Source of the DNA: Oxyruncus cristatus
Lineage: Eukaryota; Chordata; Aves; Passeriformes; Cotingidae
NCBI GenBank assembly: GCA_013399855.1
Contig: VXAY01005682.1
Location: forward strand, 195,558-259,557
DNA length: 64,000 nucleotides
Direction of reading: 5' to 3'
Translations under genes and position numbers: made by a program
In this document: piece by piece, positions 1 to 35,946 of the stretch
How positions within the stretch are numbered: position 1 is the first letter of the stretch
Layout: each line of letters opens with the position of its first letter
Notes under the pieces: model-generated
Databases searched by the model: none
What the model was told of the DNA's origin: nothing
Seen by the model: only the letters and a program-made list of their open reading frames with translations

Positions 1-1437
1 GCTTTCGGCTGTTTCTGCAGGATTGAACCCATGCATGGATGACAAGGAGGACCCTTATGTGATTGAACCCTGCAGCTAACGTTAGCCCTTGCGAGCCCAT
101 TGTTTCCTGCCACACCTAGACAGAGGAAATGGGAATGCTGCTTCAGTCCTGAGAGTAGCAGTCAGTTAAAGGACAATGGTTATCCAAAGGTTGCCCAAAG
201 AAATACTCAACAACTTCAGCAGCGTTACATCCCCCGCATGATTGGATAAAGCCAGCATCCCTCACAAGAACATCATAAAGCTACTGCTTTTCTATATCCA
301 ACTTCTCCATTTCCATCTGGTTTACCAAACCCCACAACAAAACAGAATCTCTGCTGGAAACCAGGAGAATGTCCACAGAACACACTAACACAAATGATTC
401 ATAATTAAGCAGGTAAGGGAGAACAGGATGCTGCATAAGCATTGTAACAGTGTGATAAACACGGAAAAGAATAAGTCCTGCTCTGGTACGTGGACTGTTT
501 GCACATAGGAAAGTAGCTGGAACTTGAGTAACTGGAACAAAGTAGAGGAACCAAGACTAAAACAGAATCAGATGTCTTGGAAATTGTTTGAAGTAAACAA
601 CACAAATCCCGTATGAACCAGGTAACTGAAGGAAGTTTCAGGAGATCCAGAGGAACCTCGCAAAGCCACTTGCAGCTAGGTAACCATTATCACTAGTGTG
701 GCTGAGCTTGCTTCAGTATCACAAATATAAAATTGTGCTACAGCAACATTGGGACCAATTGAGAAACAGTAATTATGGGCAGGTTGCTTATCTGGGTGGA
801 GACTGAGTGAAGAAAGGAGAAAAGAATGGTAAAAAAGAGTTAACAAACACAGGAAGAGAATAAGGTGTAAAAGTCAGAACAAGAGAGGACAGGATAAGCA
901 GACAGTGGGACCGTGGATGCATACAGACAGCAGAGAAGCTGACCTGTGGACCCAAGCCCACTGGGATGCTGGGGGAAACCCAGTAGGGTCTGCCCTAGGT
1001 TTATGTCCTAAAGACCAGGTATGGGAGTGCAGGGGAAAACAATGACAGAACTGCAGATTAGCAACAAGCAGCACAAGGAGGTTTGTGACGGGTAACAGAA
1101 CTGTAAGAACAGTTGTGTGCAATCAAGAATTGAGAGAACTAAAACTCCAATTTGATTGTAATGGCATGTAATTAACAGTGGGGGAAGAGTGGCAGAATTG
1201 TATGTTAATAGTGATGTTTATTAATAGTATATTGGTTATTTAATAAACATTATAGCCTCTCATATCTGTTGCACCTCAAATCTGCACACTAAAGGCAGAG
1301 TCAAACACTGGTGCGCAGTGAAAGAGAAAGCTGGAGGTAGGATGAGGTTTCTCTGCTTCCAGTCCTCTGTCAAAAGCATACAAAAGCATGCAGCAAATGT
1401 TTGAAATCGTTAAAAAAACAAGTCACAAAATACTCAC

Positions 1438-4400
1438 TGCCACAGATTTAACTGCTTTAATTAGTTTCTTGCTTTCCAAATTTTTCAGTATCTTGTTGAT
1501 CTCCGTTAAAGGCAAATTACTTTTGTATCTAATGTCCCTGCTCCAAATACCTGTTCAAAAAGAGAGAAGTGAACTGAAAATAAATAGACGAAACCATTTG
1601 TTTCTGTACATACACACCAGAAGCCACAACACTGCTTAACTCATTTGCCTACCACAGGATGTATCCTTGATCCCTACCACTCCCAGCAAAAGGGAGGGAA
1701 CTGGCAGAAGGCATTTGGACAAAACAGACAAGTGACAAAAGCAAGACACACATATCACAACCACCATACTGTCCTCCTGCCCTTTACCTCTCCCCCCAGA
1801 GCTCTTACAAGTGGCCCCCATTCACTGCCAACACGAATGCAGCACAGAAACGTTCTTGCTGACTAGTACTTCTTTGTAACTAGCGTTTGCTTCAACAAAA
1901 ATATAACTAGTTCTACCTGCTGACTCTCAACCACAGTGTGCAAAGAATTCTGAGAAAGCCCTGTTATTAGCAGTGGTTTCTGCTGGCAGGACACCTGTTA
2001 AGTCCTGGTTCTGCATTTTCTTTTAAGTAGGGAGTGTTCTGCAGATACCTCAGCTTGACAGTCCCACAGATAACTCGTGATTCTTATTCCAAGTCTCCTA
2101 AAAGAGCCCCTCCCAAAAGTCAACCAGGACAGGTTATTTTAACAGAGGAACATGTAACCTTCTCTTTTGTTTTTAAAAAGCACATCCATGGAACATTAGC
2201 TACAGACCTGGTATGGGGACTCAAGGTCTTTTATTTGTGTTGTCTGTGAAGCATTTACAAATTTGGATAGGAATGGTTCCATAAGCAAACAGAGTTAGTA
2301 CCATTCACAGCCATAATTTAAACTACCTTTGTTGCCTGCATCTTCTATAATTTGGTAGACCAGCTTCTCTTGATTGTCAGAGCCTTTCATTTTACTGTAA
2401 AATAAGACATATCAGGATTTTTGGAAGGTCCAAAATTTAAAAGAAGATGCATTTTTTTTAAAACTACAAACAAGTACTATAAAACCCAAAAAACAATGCA
2501 CAAAGAAAAACTCTACACAGTAAGCCAGCCATTGGCAAATATAACACAGGACAGTAAAACTCTCTGGCTCAAGCCAAGCTTGCCAGTGAGAAGCCACAGT
2601 AAAGAGAAAAGAGCACAGTATGAAGGAAAAAAAAGTGACTAAGCAGAAGTCACTCACCTTGTCATAACAATGGGGAATTTGGGGTCACATACTAACACAA
2701 CTTCAGGAAGTCAAACACAGCACAGAGCATAATTTAGGATAATCTGTCTCTAGACAGAACATCTTCAAAAGGATAATAGAATGCTCCCAGGTCCAGAACA
2801 TGCCTTTTCACTGGTCCAAAAAAGCATGAACTCAGCAATCCTTTTCTAAAGTATTTGAAAGAAAGGATGATACACCTGCACTAAGGATAATTTTAAAGGA
2901 TATTTCTTTCCAGAAGTATATCTAGGCATCTTTTACTCAGATTGACATAGGCATCACAAGACATGGTTTGGAGGTACATTTTAATAAATCAAAGAGCACG
3001 AGTTCAAGTGGCCTTCTGGGACAGCTGTAAATATCAGTGCTGACCCAGTAAGACGAGCAGCGAGGAAGTTCACAGAACCACAGTTTGCAGATGGTTTGGT
3101 CAGGCTTCAACTGGGTTTCACCTGAGCATATACATATGTCTGCAGAGATCACTTTGCTGTCATTTGGACCAGGAACTCTGCTAGGAAGTTAGAGCTATAG
3201 CCCCATGGCACCCTCTGCTCAGCAGAGAACACCACACCTAAAACAGATTGCAGGGTGAGCTCAGGGGAGTTAATGTACCCTCCTGAAACACGCAGTTATG
3301 TTCTGTGATATCCATGTGACAGAATCCACATTACACTGCTGAGTGTCTTCTCAGTAATGCTGCATGAGTTGCAGGATTGTGTTCCAAATATATTTATCCA
3401 GCAAACACAAGCTTACCTCGCATTTTGAGAATCTTTGATTCTATAGAGGAGACCTGCACTGCTCCTGAGAAGGTCCAGTTGCCCCTAGGAGAGATGGGCA
3501 CAATACATTTACTTTTCTTCAAACACCTTGTTTCAGAAGGTGGCAAAGGATATTCTAAAATAAAAGCCTTATTTAATGTCAACTAAATAAAATAAAAAAT
3601 GAAAACTAACATTTCTAACCACTGGAAACAATAATAGCCTTGAGGATATTTTCTCCCTACAAGTACAATAATACCCTTAAGGATTTTTTTTTTCCTTGAC
3701 ATGTATCCACTTATCATCAGCCATCAGAAATAACAAACAGTTCCTGACCCTTCCCACAACATCTATGCACTTCCTATTACTTCTCCTAACTTTCATATGG
3801 TAGGAGGGACATCAAGTTCTTGTGTACTTAGCTCTCACTTTCCAACAAAACACTCATTTGCATGGCAACCCAGAAACCACAGTGGAGTTCTACTGCATAA
3901 CTTTGCTACTGGAACTTGGAATTGTTCAAAGTTCTCCTTTTTAATAACTTGACATCACTCGAAAGCTGCCAACTAGGGTGGGCAGTGACTCTCAGAAGCA
4001 AGTTAAGGGCATCTCTCACACACAAAAAAATTCTTCTGCTCTGGACACTTATGCCTAGGCCAGGAAAATCCTTATTTCCTGTTTTGAAGAGGCAAGCAAT
4101 TAGACAAGCCTAAGAGTGTAACCCTGTATAACAGCAGTAATTAAGACTTTCAATGCCAGATGATCCTTTCCTATAGTTACAGTCTTGTTTCTTACAGATT
4201 TGCATTACCTGCCTGATTGAAACTCACACTTCAGTGCTCTTCTACAGATGAGGTACTTGCAGATTAAATCAAGCAAAGCACCTGATGCTTATTAAGGCTG
4301 AGCTCCCACTACCATTTCCCCCCCATGTCTGAAGTACTTTCTAGATCTTCCCACATATTCCCCACTCCTAAGCATCAATTTTAAACGAATTTCAGAGACT

Positions 4401-6561
4401 TAACTATCTTTCAAGCCTCATTACGAAATCTGGACAGCCTTTTCAAAAGTTGTTGAACACACTTGGTAACATCTATAACGGAACTCATTTATAACAGAAA
4501 GACCGAAAAGGGAAAGATTCATTCCAGTGACACCTAGTATGGATCATAGGATCAAAGTTAAGAAGTTTCTTCAACTAGTGAAAAAGCCAAAACCAAACAA
4601 AACAACAAAAAACCAACCACCACACCTTGCTCAGTTGGGATACTTTCCACTATCCTTTTTTCCAAGAAAGCAAGTTGCTCTCTTTTTCAGAGTGCTCTCT
4701 GGACTCTCCCACTTAAACTGTTTTATTTTCTGCCTCCACATGCCCAGGAAGCAGATAAGTATGGAACCAAAAGGAACCTTGATCTTTTGAAGAGCCTGAA
4801 CATTTAGCTGCTACTCAAGCTTATGCCACACTGACCCAACAAGACTAAACAGGTACTCTCTGTTCTTGAACACGTGGCCAGAGTAGCTGAACGTGATCCT
4901 TGCTCCTATCTTAGGCTGACTCCTGATACAGTAAAGAGAAATGCCCAGTGAGATGTGGAAAACTTACAGAAGATACAAAAAAAATTCCTTGACACGTTTC
5001 ACCTGTGAGTCATTAGAGTAATCCACAACCATTTTGTGAGGGATTCAGAGGAGACATTTAAGAGCATGGGCTAACATCCATCCTCTGCTCTCCAGCTAAT
5101 TAATTCCCCATCATTAATGGGCCTTGCAGTTATCATCTGTGGCCATCTTTCCACCTGATGAACTCATGCAACTACACTTGCACCCAACCGTTACTCTAGA
5201 CCACTGTAACACATTCTGCTTTACAAAGTAACACATCAGGAAAAAAACAAAAAACTCTATAAACACATCAAAAAACCCCATAAGTGTGGTACTTCTCAGT
5301 GGTAGCTTCCTCACCCATTGATCCACATCAATATGCACCTTCATGTTAACTTTGTATTGCAGGCTAGAAAGAGTTAGTTGAGGTACACCTTAATGAACTT
5401 CGGCAATCATTAGTGATTACGGCAACCGAAAGTAAACTGTATATCATAGCAAATACTGTTAAAATCAAAGGGATTAATCTGCTAGCCCTCCCCAACAGGT
5501 TGACACATGCAGACTGTACGTACAGAGCATGTATGTACGTGCTTTGGGTTGGCTGAGATAGAATGAGGAAGGTGAGATCCCCCTACCATGGAGAGCAGCC
5601 TGTTGATGGCCACAGCTCGCTGCTGGGCTTCCATGTGAGGCATGTCATTCTGGATCACCTGGTCTGTGATACCATGAGGGAACTGGTGGCACAGCTCAAT
5701 AATCCTGTGGGAGGAGAAAAGCAAGTTTAAAGTCATGTTCTGTTGCACCTGAAACCAAATTCAAACAGTATTAGGAGTCAGGATGGAAGAGAGTGACAAG
5801 AAAAACTCCGGGCAAAAGTATCCAGCCACTGCTTCTTGGTCATGTCTCTCGAGGGAACTCAGCATCTACTCCCTTGTGCTGACAAATACAAGCTTGCCCC
5901 AGCTGCTGGACCAACTACCTCTGCTCTTGCTGGCAACACTGAGCATGGGGCTCCATTGTACTTTTGTGTTGTTTCCATTATTAACAACATGGATTTAAAG
6001 CTCCCTGTACGTTCTGTTATACAAAAGGTTCCAATGGGAGAGAACTGGTGGCTAGTGAGAGAAGGCAAATAGTGATGAAATACCTTTAAGAAAAAAAAAA
6101 CAACCACCACCACTAACAACAAAAGACCCCCCAACTTAATACAAAAACCCCAAAATTCCCTTTTCCAAGACCAGAAGAACCCCGGGGCAGCCAAAGGTGA
6201 CCTGACCCTGTCCCCACACTGCCACCTAAGCACCTCCCAGCACGAAACTCTCAGTGCCTCAAACAACCGCAACCCTCTCCTTCAGCTATTTCCTGACCAC
6301 ACTCAGGCCTCGAACCACTCCCCTCAGGCCTTGAACAACACACCTCAAGGCAGCGGCACGCCCCACACCTGTCCTCCCCGCCCCGAAACACGTCTCCTTG
6401 GCCCCCTGCGGGCCTTCACACACTCCTACTGCGTCCCGCCTCTCCTCTCGCCCGGCAGCCTCCCCGTCTGCCACAAGAGAGCCCCCAGGGCCGCCCGCCC
6501 CGCACCTGCTCTCGATGTCCATGGGGTCGGGCACCTCCGGCTTTACCTTCACCTCCGCCAT
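1438..6561 (-). CDS. POLR3F: RNA polymerase III subunit RPC6 (POLR3F), 5' part of the gene, five coding exons
   Basis: POLR3F encodes the RPC39/RPC6 winged-helix subunit of nuclear RNA polymerase III, part of the initiation subcomplex that helps recruit the enzyme to TFIIIB-bound promoters. Coding exons on the minus strand, in transcript order: 6506-6561, 5587-5704, 3417-3484, 2327-2394, 1438-1550. Each is flanked by AG and GT and the phases join without a break, giving 141 codons. The start is MAEVKVKPEVPDPMDIES, followed by IIELCHQFPHGITDQVIQ, GQLDLLRSSAGLLYRIKDSQ, KMKGSDNQEKLVYQIIEDAG and WSRDIRYKSNLPLTEINK, all matching the remembered vertebrate protein. The full protein is about 316 aa, so the C-terminal 55 percent, including the cysteine-rich Fe-S region, lies left of base 1. 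Bases 1-1437 are intron with nothing else recognised. The gene is divergent from DZANK1 and shares its CpG island. Confidence 0.95.
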
Positions 6562-6900
6562 GCCGCGGCGCGCCCGGCGCGGAGAGATGACGTTTGAGCC
6601 GGGCAGAGGAGGGGGGCGGGGCCGGTTGCTGCGCAACGACCAATGGGAGCCGGGAGCGGCCGGCGCGCGGCGTCCGTGGAAACGGGAGGGCGGCGGGACT
6701 GGGTGGGTGAGAGGGGCCCGCACGGCGGGGAGGGAGCGGGGCGGGGGCCCGGGCCGGGAGGGGGTGGAAAGCGGGGGCCTGGCCGCCCCGTGGCGGGGGC
6801 AGGGAGCGCTGGGGATGCCGCCGGGACCGTGTGTGTCCCGCCAGGGATGTGGTCCCCGGAGGCTGAAACGGAGCACAGCGCCCCTTGGTCCAGGTGTGCC
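6340..6900. promoter_or_regulatory. CpG-island bidirectional promoter of POLR3F and DZANK1
   Basis: The region is strongly GC- and CpG-rich against AT-rich flanks. It covers the POLR3F start codon (6561, minus), and DZANK1 begins on the plus strand beyond it. Visible sites between the genes: a CRE-like TGACGT at 6588-6593, a GC box (GGGGCGGGGC) near 6613-6622, a near-palindrome GTTGCTGCGCAAC at 6625-6637 resembling an RFX X-box, and CCAAT at 6640-6644. Long open frames here on both strands are a by-product of GC content. Transcription start sites are not determined. Confidence 0.8.
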
Positions 6901-6965
6901 AAGAGCAGGCGGGGCCTTGAGGGAAAAGCCGTCAGCCTCCTCAGGTTAGATCTGATACGCCCGTA

Positions 6966-7130
6966 GCTGGTGGGTGGATGTCAAGAGGATGGAGCCAGGC
7001 TCTTCTTGATGGTGTACCACACGAACATGAGGAAGAACTTCTTTGTCCCTGTGGGTGACCGAGCACTGGAACGGATTGCCCAGAGAGATTGTGGAGTCTC
7101 CCTCACAGTACTCATCTCAAGTTTTGTTCA
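6966..7130 (+). repeat. CR1 LINE fragment (3' region)
   Basis: The stretch from the tcaagaggatggagccaggc motif, through atgaggaagaacttcttt, to the gagcactggaacggattgcc motif is the well-known near-3'-end sequence of avian CR1 elements in sense orientation. It lies between the shared promoter and the first coding exon of DZANK1, so it is in the 5' UTR intron or leader. The boundaries are approximate because the element is degenerate. Confidence 0.7.
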
Positions 7131-7349
7131 CAGTTCTGCAGCAAGAGAATGAGTTGGAAGTAGGATGATGCTCCTTTTCAATGTGAAAATCATGCAAATA
7201 TTAATGACAAATAACAATTTAAAGAATCCAGTGTTCTCTCCTTTAAGAGAAACAAATGAGGACAAGGAATCATGTTAAAAGACTGTATTTCTCAATGCAT
7301 TCTTCTGTTTAGAAAAATTATTGTCTGCCTTTTTATTTTTCTATTTTAA

Positions 7350-32816
<25,467 letters not shown>

Positions 32817-33112
32817 AACTCAGGAACACTGGTCTCGTCAACGTGTTATTACAACAACCTTTTTCCCAAAATAGAACTGAAGGTTCTTTGACTTTGGGAG
32901 CACCTAATCATGTGTTCAGTTCTGTTGCAAAATTCACAACCCTGTACAATCAGATTGGGCCCTGTAACAGTCAGGTATTTTCTCCAAGATTCCCCCATTC
33001 CTTTCCAGCAGTTCAGAGCACAGTTCCTCACTGACTGCACTCTGTTTTGCAAATTTCTTTTCCTTTCCAAACTTGTGCAAGGAAAGGGACAGACCAGACC
33101 TTCCCAGACACA

Positions 33113-33667
33113 AATAAATTTGAATGTCTTTGAAATGTCTTTAATGCCTGATGAATGCTGCTTAAAAAAGTTTGACACTTGGGCAACAGCACTGCTGGCT
33201 GTAACTGATGATCTGATTTTCCATTTTGATGTTAAAACTGCATTCAGTGCAGCCCATTGCATTAAAGGTCAGATTCCTTTCTCCCAAAAAATCGAGTAAA
33301 ACGACTTTGCTGTTCTGCCTTCAACTTTTAGCTATTCATGCATCAGCACAAGGCAGCAGCCAACTACAAACAGAAGTTTACAAGGATACCAGACACACTA
33401 AGATTTAGTACAATTCAATGTTATTACCCACAATCCTAAATCCCTGATGGATTTTTAAAAATCCTTCCCCTTTTCATGTCCCAAAATATCCAAAAGCCTT
33501 GGTATATTCAGTACAAAAACGGAAATGCCTGTCAATTCTTGCCAGAAATACATTTTTGCACCAGAGCTACCAGGATCTGTACAATACACCAAATATCTCT
33601 AAACAGCTGGGTTTAAAAAAAAAAAATAAAAGAACAAGTAAACCTACAAGTAGTAATCTTTAATAAA
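33113..33667 (+). terminator. Candidate poly(A) signals for DZANK1, overlapping the BIRC5-like 3' end
   Basis: AATAAA hexamers occur downstream of the DZANK1 stop at 33113-33118, about 33625-33630 and 33662-33667, with ATTAAA at 33261-33266. The motif tttaataaa at 33659-33667 also gives ATTAAA on the minus strand, about 230 bases past the BIRC5-like stop, so the two convergent genes may share it. Which signal is used is unknown. Confidence 0.5.
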
Positions 33668-33893
33668 ACCAACAGGAAGATTAGGAGAATCCCTGCAGCA
33701 AAAGATTATGTATGCACTATATCAAACCCCAGGTACTTCCTCGACGGACTCAAGTGGGTGAAGCAGAATTCAGTTTGCTTCTCAGAAACAGCCAGTCTGG
33801 AAGCAGCCTCAGGAAACACGGCCATTCAGTCACAGTGGCAGTGCCAAATATGTGTAAGAAAGATGTCACTAGCAAGCGTGAAGCTACAGCAGT

Positions 33894-34865
33894 CTAGGCC
33901 AGATTCTTTATTTTAGAACGCGTGCTCTTGGCTGCATCTTCAACCTCGGTCATCTTCTGAGAAATCTCTTTTTTCTGCAGAAAGTAAAAACAGTATGTTA
34001 CTGTCTACCACTAAACGGAGTATTGTGGAGCTTCAAGGGGAAATCGGGCTACATCTCGCATAGGGCAGAGACTGAGAACCAGAAATGGGCACAACACCTC
34101 ATCCAGCCGCAGTGTGGGAGCAACACAGCACTTCGGCAGCGCTGTGGTAAGGAACAAGGAGTGCAGGTAAACCATCCCGAGACTAGAAACTAAGTAACTC
34201 TTCCAACATCACGGGAGGTTGGAGACACATGTGTACGCTGTGTACGTACAATTGCCTTTATTATCCGCATTTTGTCCAGCTTCAGGAACTCCTGTAGTGT
34301 CAGGTTAGCAGACTCTTTCTGAAGGGAAAGAAAACCACAGCCCGCAGAGTGCTTTTTGTGTTCCTCCCTGAAAAGAGGAGGGGGAAAAAGAGAAAATAGA
34401 AGACAGTAGCTGCCAACAAGCCACACGCAACTGTTCGCCCCCGCCGAGCACCTCGGTTGCCGGCAGAGGTTCCCGTTGCCGGAGCGGAGCCGCCATCGGG
34501 AGCAGCGCCGGTCGGGGAGGGGGCCAGGGAAACCACGCCGTACTCACAGGGGGTCGTCGTCGGGCTCCCACCCCTCCAGCTCCTTGAGGCAGAAGAAGCA
34601 CTGCGCCACGTCGGGGCTGTTCTCGCTGGGGCAGTGCACGAAACCCGCCGCCGCCATCTGCGGGCACAAGGAGGGCGGGAAGGTCCCGTCAGCGCCCGCC
34701 CGGCCCCGCTCCCCCGGCCCCGCGCTCCCGCTCCCGGCTCACCCGCTCGGGCGTGCAGGCGCATCCCTCGGTGAAGGGCCAGTTGCGGAAGGTGGCGACC
34801 CTGGAGGAGACGAGGTACAGCCGCCACTCCTCGGGCAGCACGGCCGGTGCCGCGCCGGCCGCCAT
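33894..34865 (-). CDS. BIRC5: Survivin-type inhibitor-of-apoptosis protein (BIRC5-like), complete, four exons
   Basis: Survivin is the single-BIR subunit of the chromosomal passenger complex with borealin, INCENP and Aurora B. It also restrains apoptosis. Exons on minus: 34743-34865, 34548-34657, 34250-34367, 33894-33974. All joins are in frame, giving 143 aa against 142 in human, and exon 3 is 118 bp as I recall for human. The BIR fold reads [16 protein letters not shown], then [20 protein letters not shown], then [12 protein letters not shown] and [13 protein letters not shown]. Zinc ligands C61, C64, H81 and C88 are intact, and T38 matches the CDK1 site T34 of human survivin. The tail [20 protein letters not shown] fits the long C-terminal helix. 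The promoter lies in a CpG island with a CHR motif. Whether this is the bird's only survivin or a second paralogue cannot be told here. Confidence 0.92.
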
Positions 34866-35330
34866 GTCCCCGTTCAAACGGCGGCGGGCGCGGGGCAGGG
34901 CGGGAGCGGGGCGGGTCTGCGGCCGCCAGCGGCAGCCTTGGGGATTCGGGGGAGCCCGAGAGCGTGAGCCGGGAGGAAAAAAGGACGTTTTATTGTTCTC
35001 TCGGGGTTTTCTTAAAGCCCCCAGCACAAATCCCAGGGAAAGGAGGATAAGTTTGCCAGATCTTTTTTTTTTTCTTTTTTTTTTTTTTAATTACACCCCT
35101 AGGGAGGTGCCGCGGGTTTCTGTGCTGACAGAGCTGGTAGAGAAGCACAGCAGGATTGCTCTTGCCTCCTGTTGACGCAAACCCCGCTCGGGGATGCTCC
35201 CGCTCCCCCGCGACAATGGCTGCTTGTTCCTGCCCCAGGCAGCCGCCCCTTCCCCTCCCGAGGGAGCGGGAGCGGCTGAGCCCACTGTCCCTGCCTGCCT
35301 AACGCTGCCTGTCTGGAGAAGAAAGCAGGA
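34430..35330. promoter_or_regulatory. CpG island over the BIRC5-like 5' end
   Basis: CpG- and GC-rich sequence covers exons 1 and 2 of the BIRC5-like gene and extends about 450 bases upstream of its ATG. It includes GC boxes (gggcaggg, gggcgggtc near 34900-34920). A T-rich run at about 35060-35090 interrupts it, and GC-rich sequence resumes to about 35330. A plus-strand ORF starts at 35194 in its far half, so the island could serve both directions. Confidence 0.7.
34873..34878 (-). promoter_or_regulatory. CHR-like element (TTTGAA) upstream of BIRC5-like ATG
   Basis: On the minus strand the sequence just upstream of the start codon reads CCGCCGTTTGAACGGGGAC. TTTGAA is the cell-cycle genes homology region bound by DREAM/MuvB, and the adjacent GC-rich bases could act as a CDE. 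The human survivin promoter is controlled by CDE/CHR elements near its ATG. Function here is inferred. Confidence 0.5.
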
Positions 35331-35946
35331 CGGAGCACTCTTGTCTCGCTGCTTTTGCAGGCACGACCTGGCTACGCATCCGTCACAGCAGCGGGAGCTT
35401 AGATTGCTGCGCTGTCTGATGCAGCGGGCAATGTTTGCCCAGTGTCTCCTCCAGAAAGAATGCAAGGGCCAGAGGGAAGCAACTCTGCCGACCAGGTTGC
35501 CAGAGGCAAGTGATAAAGATGGTTTAGCTCAACCACTCACTAAGGGCTTATCACAAGCAGGCGGTTCTGCAAAGCAGCACATCCTCACACTATGGGTGGC
35601 AATGAATGGGCCAAGCACTTTTGTTCCAGCCCCCAGTCAAGATCTGCAATCTGAAAAGAAGCATTTGGCTCGTGTGCAACATAAGGACTCCCAGGACTTC
35701 TCTTTCAAAGTAAGCTGCAAAGTATTACTTCTACAAAATTCATGACTACTATGCAGAACAATCGGAGTATTTAACCCAGTTCAGCTACAGCAGATGAACG
35801 GGCACGAGAAGGTGATTATGCTGGGCTGCTTCCTAGTCGTGAAGTATCAAAGCTCGGACAAGGCCATGGAAATGCTTGGGCTTTTCTGCCTTTTTCGAGC
35901 AGGTGAGGTTCCACCTTTATCCTCCAGGAAAACTCTGTTCCATTAA
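35194..35946 (+). CDS. Candidate uncharacterised two-exon gene, divergent from BIRC5-like
   Basis: I do not recognise this protein. An ORF from ATG 35194 runs 172 codons to AAA 35707-35709, where a strong donor (AAA|gtaagc) occurs. A 75-base intron ends at ttaacccagttcag (35784). The next exon continues in the same phase, 35785 to TAA at 35944-35946, for a total of 225 aa. Notable parts: a basic helical stretch QRELRLLRCLMQRAMFAQCL, a polar middle, and a hydrophobic exon-2 segment EKVIMLGCFLVVKYQ. A second donor (gcag|gtgagg at 35903) would allow a further exon. The ORF starts in a CpG island head-to-head with the BIRC5-like gene. GC-rich sequence easily gives chance ORFs and no homology is known, so this is tentative. 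Confidence 0.3.

Noticed and set aside
2937..3152. Minus ORF with 'LKPDQTI' resembling 'LQPDRSV' of POLR3F
   Set aside because: Only a few residues match and the rest does not fit POLR3F. It lies between exons 3 and 4, where this protein segment cannot belong.
6286..6966. Several long overlapping ORFs on both strands
   Set aside because: They lie in a CpG island where stop codons are rare. Apart from POLR3F exon 1 they show no family similarity.
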